Assembly (NCBI GenBank): GCA_003282985.1
Contig: QBYE01000010.1
Coordinates: 1-42,149, forward strand
DNA length: 42,149 nucleotides
DNA from: Pelagibacteraceae bacterium AG-325-E08
Lineage (GTDB): Bacteria > Pseudomonadota > Alphaproteobacteria > Pelagibacterales > Pelagibacteraceae
Direction of reading: 5' to 3'
Of this stretch, positions 1 to 10,121 are shown one piece after another. The notes under the pieces were generated by a model. The model was given only the letters and a program-made list of their open reading frames with translations. It searched no databases and was not told the DNA's origin. Position 1 is the first letter of the stretch. Each line of letters opens with the position of its first letter. A program made the position numbers and the translations under genes.

Positions 1-1
1 A

Positions 2-1108
2 AATGAATTAAGCGACGCATGCAAAAATTTAAATCTTACAAAACCATTATTTGTTACTGATAAAGATTTGATAAATTTACCTTTTATCAAAAATATTGTT
101 TCAAAAAATTTAAAAAAATTTGATAATTTTACTATTTTTTCAAACTTTACAGGTAATCCAAATGGTGAGAATGTCGACGAAGGTGTAGAAGAGTTCAAAA
201 AAAATAATTGCGATGGAGTTATTGCAATAGGTGGAGGAAGTGCTCTTGATGTTGGAAAAGGGATCGCTTTTATGTCAGGACAAAATAGACCTATTTGGGA
301 TTTTGAAGATATCGATGATTATTGGAAAAGAGCAAATGAAAATAAAATTTCCCCAATAATAGCTATACCAACTACTGCAGGCACAGGATCAGAAACTGGG
401 CGAGCTTCTGCGATTATAAATAAAAAAACTGGAGTCAAAAAAATTATATTCCATCCTAAAATTTTACCTTCAATTGTAATTCTAGATCCATCTTTAACAA
501 TAGAACTTTCACCAAGACTAACAGCGGCAACAGGTATGGATGCATTAGCACATAATCTTGAAGCATTGTGTGCACCAAATTTTCATCCTATGGCAGAAGG
601 AATAGCTTTAGAGGGAATGAAATTAATCAAAAATTCACTCTTAAAAGCTTTTAAGGATGGAAAAAATATTGAAGCAAGACAAAATTTATTAGCTGCATCA
701 TCAATGGGTTCAACTGCCTTTCAAAAAGGATTAGGAGCTATACATTCTTTAAGCCACCCTGTTAATGCACAATTTGATATTCATCATGGATTATCAAATG
801 CTATTTTCATGCCATATGTTTTAACATTCAACAAATCTTCAATTGAAAATAAGATAATTTCAATTTGTGATTATTTAGATTTAGAAAAAAATTTTGATAG
901 TTTTCTAAAGTGGATATTAGATCTTAGAAAAAATTTGAATATTCCAAACAAATTATCTGATGTCATGGATTGTTCAGATTTGGATTTAGATAAACTATCT
1001 TTAATGGCCTTTGAAGATCCATCGACAACTGGAAATCCAAAAAAAATCTCTAAGGAAGATCTTAAATTAATGTATCAACATAGTATCTCAGGAGAGCTAT
1101 TTAAATGA
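2..1108 (+). CDS. Iron-containing alcohol dehydrogenase (5' end outside window)
   Basis: NAD(P)-dependent group III alcohol dehydrogenase, cytosolic; likely reduces or oxidises a small aldehyde/alcohol, substrate unknown. The reading frame is open from base 2, before the first start-like codon (TTG at 68), and the extra residues (ending KPLFVTDKDL) match the family N-terminus, so the gene begins upstream of the window. Visible: the GGGSALDVGK nucleotide-binding loop, the TTAGTGSE segment, the metal-site stretch GMDALAHNLEA and the second metal motif GAIHSLSHP...FDIHHG with its His residues. Its TGA overlaps the ATG of the next gene (ATGA at 1105-1108), so the two are probably translationally coupled. 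Family call is firm; the C1 context suggests but does not prove an aldehyde from methyl-group metabolism. Confidence 0.9.
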   Translation, partial: NELSDACKNLNLTKPLFVTDKDLINLPFIKNIVSKNLKKFDNFTIFSNFTGNPNGENVDEGVEEFKKNNCDGVIAIGGGSALDVGKGIAFMSGQNRPIWDFEDIDDYWKRANENKISPIIAIPTTAGTGSETGRASAIINKKTGVKKIIFHPKILPSIVILDPSLTIELSPRLTAATGMDALAHNLEALCAPNFHPMAEGIALEGMKLIKNSLLKAFKDGKNIEARQNLLAASSMGSTAFQKGLGAIHSLSHPVNAQFDIHHGLSNAIFMPYVLTFNKSSIENKIISICDYLDLEKNFDSFLKWILDLRKNLNIPNKLSDVMDCSDLDLDKLSLMAFEDPSTTGNPKKISKEDLKLMYQHSISGELFK

Positions 1109-1887
1109 AAAAACTATTAATTGTTGAAGGAAATTTAAGTGAGGAAAATAACAAATTTTCGGCTGAGGGGATTCAAACCCATACTGAAAGTTTAAAAGAT
1201 AGTCTATATTATTATACAAAAGATTTACAATTTGATGTCATAAATCCTTCATCTGATAAAAGCCTGGAGTCAACAAAGAATAAACTCTCAATATATGATG
1301 GATTAATTTGGGGAGGTAGTAGTTTAAATATTTATAACGATACACCTGAAATTAGAAGACAAATTGGATTCATGAAAGAATGCTTAAAAAAAGTAAGAAA
1401 TATCCTAGCTATTTGTTGGGGTATGCAAGTAGCAGTAACAGCTGCAGGAGGTGAGGTTAAGAAAGCAGATGACTACCATATAGGAATAGCAAATGAAATT
1501 ATTATTAATGAAAACGGATTAACTCATCCAATTTATAAAGATAAAGAGAAAATATTTAATTCACCAGCATTTAACTTTGATGAGGTAAGGACTTTACCTA
1601 GAAATGCAGTTTGTTTGGCTTCTAATAAAATTAATAAAGTACAAAGTATTTATTTTAAAGTTAATAATAACAATGTTTGGGGTTTACAATATCATCCAGA
1701 AATAACTTATGAAAAAATGATAAGTTTAATTGAGTTTAGAAAAGATAGATTAATAAAAAGTAGAAAAGTTTTTGAAAGTGAAAAAGATGTTGAAAAACAT
1801 ATATTGTTTATAAAAAAAGAAATTTTAAAAGCTAATAAGCAAAAAAGAATGGTTGAGTTAAGAAACTGGCTTAACTATTTAAATTAA
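1105..1887 (+). CDS. Class I glutamine amidotransferase family protein
   Basis: Type 1 glutamine amidotransferase-like protein (GMP synthase-type GATase domain), 260 aa, cytosolic. The nucleophile elbow ICWGMQ places catalytic Cys at residue 104, and the His-Glu pair is in YHPE (H197, E199), so the triad is intact. There is no attached synthetase domain; it is a stand-alone GATase, as in peptidase C26/YbdF-type proteins that act on gamma-glutamyl compounds. It overlaps the Fe-ADH by four bases and converges on fhs, whose stop is inside its own end (1884-1887). The actual amide or gamma-glutamyl substrate cannot be read from sequence. Co-expression with Fe-ADH next to sarcosine oxidase hints at amine/aldehyde metabolism (inference). 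Confidence 0.8.
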   Translation: MKKLLIVEGNLSEENNKFSAEGIQTHTESLKDSLYYYTKDLQFDVINPSSDKSLESTKNKLSIYDGLIWGGSSLNIYNDTPEIRRQIGFMKECLKKVRNILAICWGMQVAVTAAGGEVKKADDYHIGIANEIIINENGLTHPIYKDKEKIFNSPAFNFDEVRTLPRNAVCLASNKINKVQSIYFKVNNNNVWGLQYHPEITYEKMISLIEFRKDRLIKSRKVFESEKDVEKHILFIKKEILKANKQKRMVELRNWLNYLN

Positions 1888-3569
1888 AATAAACCTTCTA
1901 TTTCCCCTTTTTTATTTAATTTAATAGAGTCAGCTGCTGGAACTCTCGGTAAGCCAGGCATTGTCATGATAGCCCCACAAACAACAACTATAAATTCAGC
2001 ACCTGATGAAAGTCTAATTTCTCTTAAAGGTAAAGCATGTCCGGTTGGAGCTCCTTTAAGACTTGGGTCTGTAGAAAAACTGTATTGAGTTTTTGCAATA
2101 CAAATAGGTAGATCACCATATCCAGACTCCTCAAAACTCTTAAGTTGTTCTCTAATTTTAGTGTCTGCTATAACTTCATCAGCTCTGTAAATTTCTTTAG
2201 CAATAGTTTCTATCTTTTTAAATAGAGGAGTTTTGTTTTCATATAAAAATTTAAATTTAGTATCATTTTTTTCACATAAATCAGCTACTAGAGCTGCTAA
2301 ATCTTTTGTGCCTTCACCACCATTTGCCCAATGGGTACATAGACTAGCTTTAACACCTAAACCATCACAAAAACTTATTAAAGCTTTTACCTCTTTATCA
2401 GTATCTTTAATGAAATGATTTACAGCTATTGCAACGGGTAGGCCAAATTTTTTAACATTTTCAACATGTCTTTGAAGATTCACTAATCCTTTTTTAAGTG
2501 CATCAACATTTTCATTTTTTAAATCATCTTTTGCGACACCTCCGTGCATTTTAAGAGCTCTTATTGTTGCAACAATTACAACACAACTTGGTTTAAGATC
2601 TGATTTTCTACATTTAATATCAAGAAATTTTTCAGCACCTAGGTCAGCTCCAAATCCAGCCTCTGTTACAACATAGTCTGCAAGTTTTAGGCCAGCTTTT
2701 GTTGCTATAACGGAGTTACATCCGTGAGCAATATTTGCAAAAGGTCCTCCATGAATAATTGCCGGATTATTCTCCAATGTCTGAGTTACATTTGGTCTAA
2801 TTGCATCTTTAAGTAAAACAGTCATAGGACCTTGAGCTTTTAAATCTTTTGCAAAAATAGGTTTTTTTTCTCTTGTATAAGCTACTGTAATATTACCAAT
2901 TCTTTTTTCTAAATCTTCAAGATTATTTGCTAAACAAAAGATAGCCATTATTTCAGAAGCAACCGTTATATCAAATCCATCTTCTCTAGGAAAACCATTT
3001 GCTACGCCACCTAAATTTATATTAATAGATCTAAGGGATCGATCATTCATATCCATAACTCTCTTCCAAACAATTCTTCTTACATCTATATTCAATTTAT
3101 TACCCCAATAGATGTGATTATCAATCAATGCAGATAAAAGATTGTGAGCTGATGTTATTGCATGAAAGTCACCTGTGAAATGTAGATTTATCTGTTCCAT
3201 TGGTACAACTTGGGCAAATCCACCTCCAGCAGCACCACCTTTCATACCAAATGAAGGACCCAAACTTGGCTCTCTTAAACAAACAATAGATTTTTTTCCA
3301 ATTTTATTTAATCCATCATTTAAACCTACAGATGTGGTAGTTTTTCCCTCACCAGCAGGTGTTGGAGTTATAGCGGTAACTAAAATTAGTTTTCCATCAG
3401 GTTTATTCTTTAATGTATCAAGATACTCCAAGTTAATTTTTGCAATATGTCTTCCCATGGGACTAAAAGCAGTGCTTTCATCCGGTACATTAACTTTAGC
3501 CAATATATCGTTGATTGGTCGCATCTTAGCTTCTCTTGCTATTTGGATATCTGATTTTACTTCATTCAT
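1884..3569 (-). CDS. fhs: Formate--tetrahydrofolate ligase
   Basis: Joins formate to tetrahydrofolate with ATP, giving 10-formyl-THF; cytosolic, run in either direction in C1 metabolism. 561 aa, full family length. The ATP-binding P-loop lies in [16 protein letters not shown] (about residues 69-84), followed by [20 protein letters not shown], a hallmark of the family, and the C-terminal [11 protein letters not shown]. The start ATG at 3569 is supported by AAGGAC seven bases upstream on the minus strand. It is divergent from soxBDAG with a 127-base shared spacer, so methylene/formyl-THF made from sarcosine methyl groups and formate handling are physically linked. No anomaly seen. Confidence 0.97.
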   Translation of the reverse strand: MNEVKSDIQIAREAKMRPINDILAKVNVPDESTAFSPMGRHIAKINLEYLDTLKNKPDGKLILVTAITPTPAGEGKTTTSVGLNDGLNKIGKKSIVCLREPSLGPSFGMKGGAAGGGFAQVVPMEQINLHFTGDFHAITSAHNLLSALIDNHIYWGNKLNIDVRRIVWKRVMDMNDRSLRSININLGGVANGFPREDGFDITVASEIMAIFCLANNLEDLEKRIGNITVAYTREKKPIFAKDLKAQGPMTVLLKDAIRPNVTQTLENNPAIIHGGPFANIAHGCNSVIATKAGLKLADYVVTEAGFGADLGAEKFLDIKCRKSDLKPSCVVIVATIRALKMHGGVAKDDLKNENVDALKKGLVNLQRHVENVKKFGLPVAIAVNHFIKDTDKEVKALISFCDGLGVKASLCTHWANGGEGTKDLAALVADLCEKNDTKFKFLYENKTPLFKKIETIAKEIYRADEVIADTKIREQLKSFEESGYGDLPICIAKTQYSFSTDPSLKGAPTGHALPLREIRLSSGAEFIVVVCGAIMTMPGLPRVPAADSIKLNKKGEIEGLF

Positions 3570-3696
3570 TAAAAGTCCTTTATAAATATTAAAAAGCTGG
3601 TCGATTAGTATCTCTTTTTATAGCCTTTGGAAATATCTAAAAATTATATATAAAAAAAATATGAACTATTTATATTCATTATTATAAAATTTATTC

Positions 3697-4953
3697 ATGC
3701 AAAAATACTCAATATTTAATCTGATTAAAAATGCTTTTTCCAATCATCAAAAATGGGATTTAGCTTGGAAAGACCCAACACCTAAGAAAGAGTACGATGT
3801 TGTCATTATTGGAGGTGGAGGCCATGGGCTAGCAACTGCATATTATTTAGCAAAAGAACACAATATTACAAATGTTGCCATTATAGAAAAGGGATGGATT
3901 GGTGGAGGAAATGTTGGACGTAATACAACAATAATTAGATCAAATTACATGCATGATGATAATGCATTGTTTAGTGAATTTGGAATGGATCTTTGGAGAA
4001 AGATGAGCCAAGATTTAAATTATAATGTGATGTTTTCCCCTAGAGGGATTATTAACTTAGCTCATTCAGATGCACAAATGAATGTTTATGCAAGACGAGG
4101 AAACTCGATGAGGTTGAATGGTATTGATGCAGAATTATTAAACAGAGAACAAGTAAGAGAAATTATTCCAATGGCTGACTTTTCTGAGAACGTCAGATTT
4201 CCAATTTTTGGTGGACTCATGCAGCCTAGTGCAGGAACAGCAAGACATGATGCAGTAGCATGGGGTTATGCTAGACAAGCCGATTCTATGGGTGTGGATA
4301 TAATTCAAAATTGTGAAGTAATAGGTTTTGATATTTCAGGAGGAAAAGTAGAAGGTGTTCGAACTTCTAGGGGAGATATTAAGGTTAAAAAAATTGGATT
4401 ATGTGTTGCTGGCAGTACTAATATTTTAGCTGACAAACTTAATATGACTTTACCTATTGAAACTCATCTTCTTCAAGCATGTGTTTCAGAACCAGTTAAA
4501 CCAGTTTTAGATAAAGTGGTTACTTTTGGTGCTGGCCATTTTTATATAAGTCAATCAGATAAAGGTGAAATGGTTATGGGTGGAGACCTAGATGGATATA
4601 ATAGTTATGCCCAAAGAGGAAATTTACCGACACTTCAACATGTACTTACAGAAGGAATAGCAATGATGCCATTCTTAAGTAAATTAAAAATGCTTAGGAC
4701 TTGGGGTGGAATTATGGATATGTCGATGGATGGCTCACCTATTATTGACAAAACTCATATTGAAGGTTTGTATTTAAATTGTGGTTGGTGTTATGGTGGA
4801 TTCAAAGCTACTCCGGCATCTGGTTGGACATTTGCACATACTATTGCTCAAGATAGAGTTCATGAATTAAACGCAGGATATAACTTAAATAGATTTAATA
4901 CAGGTCACTTACTTGATGAAAAGGGTCTTGGCACAAAAACTTGGATTTCATAA
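3697..4953 (+). CDS. soxB: Sarcosine oxidase, beta subunit
   Basis: Catalytic flavin subunit of heterotetrameric sarcosine oxidase: sarcosine to glycine, with the methyl group passed to THF. 418 aa. Dinucleotide-binding motif VVIIGGGGHGLATAYYLA at about residues 35-52. His184 in GTARHDAVAWG matches the position of the covalent FMN histidine of the family. C-terminal CGWCYGGFKATPASGW is typical of SoxB. First gene of soxB-soxD-soxA-soxG, with the next gene starting at the very next base. No Shine-Dalgarno is visible; a TATAAA at 3683-3688 lies 8 bases before the ATG, which would suit a leaderless transcript. Confidence 0.96.
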   Translation: MQKYSIFNLIKNAFSNHQKWDLAWKDPTPKKEYDVVIIGGGGHGLATAYYLAKEHNITNVAIIEKGWIGGGNVGRNTTIIRSNYMHDDNALFSEFGMDLWRKMSQDLNYNVMFSPRGIINLAHSDAQMNVYARRGNSMRLNGIDAELLNREQVREIIPMADFSENVRFPIFGGLMQPSAGTARHDAVAWGYARQADSMGVDIIQNCEVIGFDISGGKVEGVRTSRGDIKVKKIGLCVAGSTNILADKLNMTLPIETHLLQACVSEPVKPVLDKVVTFGAGHFYISQSDKGEMVMGGDLDGYNSYAQRGNLPTLQHVLTEGIAMMPFLSKLKMLRTWGGIMDMSMDGSPIIDKTHIEGLYLNCGWCYGGFKATPASGWTFAHTIAQDRVHELNAGYNLNRFNTGHLLDEKGLGTKTWIS

Positions 4954-5223
4954 ATGCTTCATATTAAATGTCCACATTGTGGAATGAGATCACAAAATGA
5001 ATTTTCTTATGGTGGTGATGCAACTGTTAAAAGACCTGAGCTAGGTAAAGAAATATCTGATCAAGACTGGGATAATTTTGTCTACAATAGAAAAAGTTTA
5101 AGAGGAAAACATTTAGAATTATGGCAACATTTATCAGGATGTAGACAATGGATAAAAGTTGAAAGAGATACTGCTACTCATGAAATATTTAGAACATTAA
5201 AAGCTAATGAGGATAATTCGTAA
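4954..5223 (+). CDS. soxD: Sarcosine oxidase, delta subunit
   Basis: Small zinc-binding subunit of heterotetrameric sarcosine oxidase, 89 aa, the usual length. The zinc ligands known for this family are all in place: C6 and C9 in KCPHCG, H59 and C63 in WQHLSGC. It starts immediately after the soxB stop and its TAA shares a base with the soxA ATG (TAATG), so translation is coupled to both neighbours. It has a structural role in the complex, with no catalysis of its own known. Confidence 0.95.
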   Translation: MLHIKCPHCGMRSQNEFSYGGDATVKRPELGKEISDQDWDNFVYNRKSLRGKHLELWQHLSGCRQWIKVERDTATHEIFRTLKANEDNS

Positions 5224-8219
5224 TGGATCAAAACTTTAGATTATCAGATGGTGGTTTAATAAATAGAGATAAGAAATTATCATTTAAGTTTAATAATAAA
5301 ACTTATTATGGTTATGAAGGAGATACTCTAGCCTCAGCTTTAATAGCTAATGGTGTTCATTTAATTGGTAGAAGCTTTAAATACCACAGACCAAGAGGTT
5401 TTTTTGGTGCTGGAGTCGATGAGCCATATGCAATGGTGCAGCTATATAGAAATGGTGAAACTGAACCAAACATAAAAGCCACAGAACAGGAGCTTTTTGA
5501 TGGTTTAGAAGCAACAAGTGTAAATTGTTGGCCAAGTGTTAACTTTGATATCGGAGCAATAAATAACTTTTTAAAAATATTTCTTCCTGCTGGATTTTAT
5601 TACAAAACATTTATGTGGCCAAAAAGTTTTTGGTATAAAGTTTATGAACCTTTTATTAGGAAAGCAGCAGGTCTTGGTGTTGCATCAATCAAACATGATA
5701 AAGAAAGATACGAACATAAATATGAATATTGTGACTTATTAATTACTGGTTCAGGACCATCAGGTTTAGCAAGTGCATATGCTGCAGCAAAAAATGGGGC
5801 ACGAGTAATTTTAGCTGAAGATAAAGCTAGATTTGGTGGAACACTTCTTACAAGCGAAGTAAATATTGGAAATAAATCAGGTAAAGAGTGGGCCGAAGGA
5901 ATAATTGCTGAACTTAAAGAAATGCCTAACGTAACAGTTAAAAATAGATCTCAGGTTTTTGGCTATTACGATCATAACATGTTGGTGATGTCTGAAAGAA
6001 TTAGCGATCATCTTTCAAAGACAAAAAAATTTCATCCAAAACAAAGACTTTGGTACATTAGAGCAAAAGAAGTGCTGATTTCTTCAGGATCAATTGAAAG
6101 ACCAATAGTTTTTGGTAACAATGATACCCCAGGAGTAATGCTTTCATCAGCAGCAAAAGAATACCTAAAAGTTTATGGAGTATTAGTTGGAAGAAACCCT
6201 TTAATTTTTACTAACAATGATAGTGGATATGAAACAGCAATTGAATTTAAGAAAAATGGTGTTGATCCAACTATCTTAGATACAAGAAAAGATCCTCAAT
6301 CTGAAATAATCAATGAAGCAAAGAATTTAGGAATAAACATTAAGTTTTCATATGTAGTAGTAGCTGCTCAAGGTTATAAAAAAGTAAAATCAGCCGATAT
6401 TGCAAAAATTTCAGATGATAAAGAGCAACTCGGATCAGTTGAAAATATTAAGTGTGACTGCATTTGTGTTTCTGGTTTTTGGACACCAACAATTCACTTA
6501 GCTTCACAATCTGGAAATAAAACAAAATTCAACGAAGAAATTGATGCATTTGTTCCAGGAATATCGAAACAAAATGAAACAACATTGGGTGCAGCGAATG
6601 GATCTTATACTTTAGAAGGGACTTTAAAAAACTCTTTTGAAACTGCTTATGAGCTATCAAAAAAAATTACTAACAATACTAATAAAATTTCTTTACCAAA
6701 TGTTGTTGAAAAAAAATCAACAACACATGATAAATTTTGGTGTGTACCATTACCCAAAGGAAAGAATTACAAAAGATTTTTAGATTTTCAAAATGATGTT
6801 GCAGTTTCTGACATAGAAATTGCATTAAAGGAAGGTTATCGATCGATTGAACATGTAAAAAGATACACCACTCTTGGAATGGCTACTGATCAAGGTAAAA
6901 CGAGCAACTTAAATGGTTTACAATTAGTATCGAATATTGAAAATAAAGTGGTACCAAATGTTGGTCACACAACTTTTAGACCTCCATATACGCCAGTTTC
7001 AATAGGTGCAATTGTTGGAAGAGAAATAGGAAAACATTCAAAACCTACAAGAAAATCTCCAATGCATAAATGGCATGAACAACATAATGCGATATTTGTA
7101 GATGCAGGTGTGTGGTTAAGACCAAGATATTATAAACAAGGAAATGAAAATTTATTTGAAGCGTCTAAGAGAGAAGCAAAAAATGTGAGAACAAATGTAG
7201 GTGTATGTGATGTAACTACCTTAGGTAAAATAGATATTAAAGGACCAGATGCAGCAGAACTACTTAATAGAGTTTATACAAATGCTTGGCTAAAGTTACC
7301 AGTGGGTAAAGCAAGATATGGGGTGATGTTAAGAGAAGATGGAATTGTTATGGATGACGGAACAACTACAAGAATTTCAGAAAATCATTATCATATGACA
7401 ACTACTACCGCTCAAGCTGCAAACGTTCTTTCACATTTAGAATATTATTTGCAATTAGTTTGGCCAGAGTTAAATGTAAATGTAGTTTCAACCACAGAAC
7501 AATGGGCAGGTGCAGCAGTTGCAGGACCTAAATCTAGAGATTTATTACAAAAATTATTCCCAAAATCTGATGTTTCAAACGAAGGGTTACCTTTTATGGG
7601 CTATATTGAAGGAGACTTGTTTGGTGTAAAAGCTAGAATTTTTAGAATTTCTTTCTCAGGTGAGCTTGCATATGAAGTAAATGTTGAGTCTGATAATGGA
7701 AACTTTATGTGGGAAAAAATTATGGAAGTTGGAGAAGAATTCAAAATCCAGCCATATGGAACTGAGGCATTATCAACTCTTAGAATTGAAATGGGTCATG
7801 TTGCAGGATCTGAGTTAGATGGAAGAACAATTCCTTATGATAATTCTCTTGAAGGTTTATTAAGTAAAAAGAAAGACTTTATTGGCAAAAGATCTTTAAC
7901 TAGAAAAGCATTTATAGCTGAAGATAGACAAAAAATTGTTGGGGTAGTTCCTTTAGATAAAAAAACAAGTATTCCAGAAGGGTCACATTTAGTTAAAGAC
8001 TCGAATGCACCATTGCCAAATCCAAAATTAGGTTACATCTCAGCTTCATGTTGGAGTGTTGAACACGATAATCCATTTTCTCTAGCAATACTAAAGAATG
8101 GGAAAAATATGATCGGTGAAAAGTTATTTGTAATGTCGCCTCTTAAAAATAAAGTAATTCCAGTTGAGATTGTTTCTTCTCACTATGTTGATCCAAAAGG
8201 TGAAAGGGTTAGATCATGA
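5223..8219 (+). CDS. soxA: Sarcosine oxidase, alpha subunit
   Basis: Large subunit of heterotetrameric sarcosine oxidase, 998 aa. Domains in order: an N-terminal ferredoxin-like fold domain (about 15-110, without a 2Fe-2S cysteine set, as normal for SoxA); an NAD-binding Rossmann region starting at LLITGSGPSGLASAYAAA (about 172); and a C-terminal GcvT-type folate domain (about 600-998, with IKGPDAAELLNRVYTNAW and SFSGELAYEVN) where the iminium methylene is captured by THF as 5,10-methylene-THF. Coupled to soxD (1-base overlap) and soxG (ATGA overlap). Complete and without frame breaks. Confidence 0.96.
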   Translation: MDQNFRLSDGGLINRDKKLSFKFNNKTYYGYEGDTLASALIANGVHLIGRSFKYHRPRGFFGAGVDEPYAMVQLYRNGETEPNIKATEQELFDGLEATSVNCWPSVNFDIGAINNFLKIFLPAGFYYKTFMWPKSFWYKVYEPFIRKAAGLGVASIKHDKERYEHKYEYCDLLITGSGPSGLASAYAAAKNGARVILAEDKARFGGTLLTSEVNIGNKSGKEWAEGIIAELKEMPNVTVKNRSQVFGYYDHNMLVMSERISDHLSKTKKFHPKQRLWYIRAKEVLISSGSIERPIVFGNNDTPGVMLSSAAKEYLKVYGVLVGRNPLIFTNNDSGYETAIEFKKNGVDPTILDTRKDPQSEIINEAKNLGINIKFSYVVVAAQGYKKVKSADIAKISDDKEQLGSVENIKCDCICVSGFWTPTIHLASQSGNKTKFNEEIDAFVPGISKQNETTLGAANGSYTLEGTLKNSFETAYELSKKITNNTNKISLPNVVEKKSTTHDKFWCVPLPKGKNYKRFLDFQNDVAVSDIEIALKEGYRSIEHVKRYTTLGMATDQGKTSNLNGLQLVSNIENKVVPNVGHTTFRPPYTPVSIGAIVGREIGKHSKPTRKSPMHKWHEQHNAIFVDAGVWLRPRYYKQGNENLFEASKREAKNVRTNVGVCDVTTLGKIDIKGPDAAELLNRVYTNAWLKLPVGKARYGVMLREDGIVMDDGTTTRISENHYHMTTTTAQAANVLSHLEYYLQLVWPELNVNVVSTTEQWAGAAVAGPKSRDLLQKLFPKSDVSNEGLPFMGYIEGDLFGVKARIFRISFSGELAYEVNVESDNGNFMWEKIMEVGEEFKIQPYGTEALSTLRIEMGHVAGSELDGRTIPYDNSLEGLLSKKKDFIGKRSLTRKAFIAEDRQKIVGVVPLDKKTSIPEGSHLVKDSNAPLPNPKLGYISASCWSVEHDNPFSLAILKNGKNMIGEKLFVMSPLKNKVIPVEIVSSHYVDPKGERVRS

Positions 8220-8803
8220 GTTTAATATCAGCCTTAGCAAATGTCCATTCAATAGGTCAATTTGGTGATCGCGAAGACAAAAATGATAATAATCTTTTAA
8301 AAATTTCTGAAATAAAAAACTTACTGATAGTTCAAATAGCTCAGTATAAAAATTCTACAGTTTCTTTTGAAAATATTGACATTGATGGTTTAAGATTAAA
8401 AGATAAGTCATTAAACGTATCAAATAATAATGACACCAGAATTTTATGGAATGGTCCAAAAAATTGGCTTTTGGTTTCAACAAAAAATGATTTACTTAAA
8501 AATATTTCACAAAATTTTAAAGAAACAGATTTTGCGGTAACTAACTTATCTCATTCAAGAGCTATAATTCAAATAGAAGGACAAGACTCAAAAGAAGTTT
8601 TGAAGAAAGGGTGTCCTTTTGATTTTAATAATCTAGAAAAAAATAATTCTATAAATTCTATATATAATGGAATAGCAATCACTATTGACATGTTAGAGGA
8701 TAATCCAACTAAAGTAAGATTGTTTGCTCTTAGAAGTTTTGGAGAGTCTTTGTATCATTCAATAACTGATGCATCTTTAGAGTTTGGTTATAAATCAATT
8801 TAA
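8216..8803 (+). CDS. soxG: Sarcosine oxidase, gamma subunit
   Basis: Fourth subunit of heterotetrameric sarcosine oxidase, 195 aa; GcvT-related fold that packs against SoxA. It is recognised by position after soxA (ATGA overlap), length, the opening SLISALANVHSIGQFGD-like segment and the central ILWNGPKNWLLVS and NLSHSRAIIQIEG motifs typical of SoxG. It ends the operon: the next gene is on the opposite strand and its stop lies only five bases downstream, with no obvious terminator hairpin between them. Confidence 0.93.
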   Translation: MSLISALANVHSIGQFGDREDKNDNNLLKISEIKNLLIVQIAQYKNSTVSFENIDIDGLRLKDKSLNVSNNNDTRILWNGPKNWLLVSTKNDLLKNISQNFKETDFAVTNLSHSRAIIQIEGQDSKEVLKKGCPFDFNNLEKNNSINSIYNGIAITIDMLEDNPTKVRLFALRSFGESLYHSITDASLEFGYKSI

Positions 8804-8808
8804 GCATC

Positions 8809-9657
8809 TCAATCTCTTGTAGCAATATAAACACCTATTGTAGTTATTAAAAATCCTATCAAATCTAAATTTGTTAAATTCTCATTTAAAAATAACCAAG
8901 CCATAAAAGCAGATGTAGCTGGTATTAAAAAAAATATTGAAACAGTTTTACTTGCTGAATTATTTTTAATCAAATACATCAATATTGTAAAAGCCCCAAA
9001 TGATACTAGAAATATTTGATGACTCATTGCTATAATGAATGTTTTAGTGAAATCAATATACGGTTCAGCAAAAAGTATTATAATCACTACATGAAAAAAA
9101 CACCCACCAACTGCTTGATAAAAATTACTTACTGATAAAGGTAAATTATTACTTAATTTTTTTTGCCAAATAGTTGATGAAGTGATTGCAATTAAAGCTA
9201 CTATTGTTGCAATCAAACCTATTAATGGTATTTTCGAACCAACATCTAAACCTAAAACCAATACTGCACCCACAAATCCAAGAAAAACTCCAACCCATTG
9301 TTTCATAGTTACTTTTTCACCCAGTATGGGTCCACTAAGTGCATTGGTCAAAACAGGCTGAAGAGTAACTATTAAAGCTGCAATTCCAGTAGGCATACCA
9401 ATTGAAATTGAGTAAAATACCCCACCCAAATACAATCCATGAAAAAGAACCCCACTCAAAACAGACTCAATTAAATTTTTTCTTTTAATAATTATTGAAT
9501 GTTTTGAATAAATGGAAAAAAGGTAAAACCCAATTGCTACAAAAAAAAATCTAAATGCTAAAGCTGAAAAGGGATCACTATTATCTATAATTGGCTTGGT
9601 GGTAATAAAGGCTGAGGACCATAACAATATAAATATTAGTGGAAATATTCTGACCAT
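8809..9657 (-). CDS. EamA/DMT-family transporter
   Basis: Inner-membrane metabolite exporter of the drug/metabolite transporter superfamily, 282 aa with about ten hydrophobic segments arranged as two EamA repeats. The N-terminal IFILLWSSAFITTKPIID and the end-of-repeat GEKVTMKQWVGVFLGFVGA and NENLTNLDLIGFLITTIGVY are characteristic. Substrate cannot be predicted. It is convergent with soxG and stands alone on its strand. Confidence 0.9.
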   Translation of the reverse strand: MVRIFPLIFILLWSSAFITTKPIIDNSDPFSALAFRFFFVAIGFYLFSIYSKHSIIIKRKNLIESVLSGVLFHGLYLGGVFYSISIGMPTGIAALIVTLQPVLTNALSGPILGEKVTMKQWVGVFLGFVGAVLVLGLDVGSKIPLIGLIATIVALIAITSSTIWQKKLSNNLPLSVSNFYQAVGGCFFHVVIIILFAEPYIDFTKTFIIAMSHQIFLVSFGAFTILMYLIKNNSASKTVSIFFLIPATSAFMAWLFLNENLTNLDLIGFLITTIGVYIATRD

Positions 9658-9806
9658 TTCAGGTTTTATAGATCATTTATTCTTACTTTTATTGGATAAA
9701 TTTAGTTTAATTTACTTATGAAATATGTGAGCATAATTACTACCTTGAGTTGTATTCGAAAATGTATAAGATTCTCAATTGTGATTAACAAAAAAATGAT
9801 TTTGAA

Positions 9807-10121
9807 ATGAAATTTAGATTTATTAAAATATTAATGTTTATAGTTTCGTTTTTCTTTTTGACTGGGTTTTTCCCTGTTTTTTCTATACTTGGTCCTGGTT
9901 TAACAGCTTTTACATCTGGTAATGTTTACAAAGCTGGAGCTCAATATATGATTAATAAAAGAATTGAAGATGCAACTGGAAAAAATTCTCTAACTTTTGT
10001 CAAAGATAAAATTGAAGAAAACAATGATAATAAAGATTTAAATAAAAAACTTATGCTACTAGTTGAAAAAAGAATAAAACTCACAAGACAGAAACTAAAC
10101 CTTAAAAATATCAATCAGTAA
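9807..10121 (+). CDS. Small membrane-anchored hypothetical protein
   Basis: Not recognised. 104 aa; a hydrophobic N-terminal segment (about 8-32, Phe-rich) that could be a signal peptide or one membrane anchor, then a Gly/Ala patch and a charged, Lys/Asn-rich, probably helical tail. The ATG at 9807 overlaps the stop of a 30-codon upstream frame (9718-9810) as ATGA. The 3' end overlaps the convergent gene at 10111 by 11 bases. The protein probably faces the periplasm; function unknown. Confidence 0.6.
   Translation: MKFRFIKILMFIVSFFFLTGFFPVFSILGPGLTAFTSGNVYKAGAQYMINKRIEDATGKNSLTFVKDKIEENNDNKDLNKKLMLLVEKRIKLTRQKLNLKNINQ

Noticed and set aside
68-1108. TTG at 68 as start of the Fe-ADH
   Set aside because: Coding pattern typical of the family N-terminus continues upstream to base 2, so the true start lies outside the window.
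3175-3585. 136-codon plus-strand frame opposite fhs
   Set aside because: Antisense to a highly conserved gene; residue pattern mirrors the fhs codons and has no family features. The same holds for 2233-2418 and for the other antisense frames inside 19345-19569, 27267-28801, 29947-30222, 34007-34237 and 39292-39907.
9658-9806. Promoter TTGAGT...TATAAG before the 104-aa gene
   Set aside because: The spacing between the boxes is only 14 bases, too short for a standard sigma-70 promoter.
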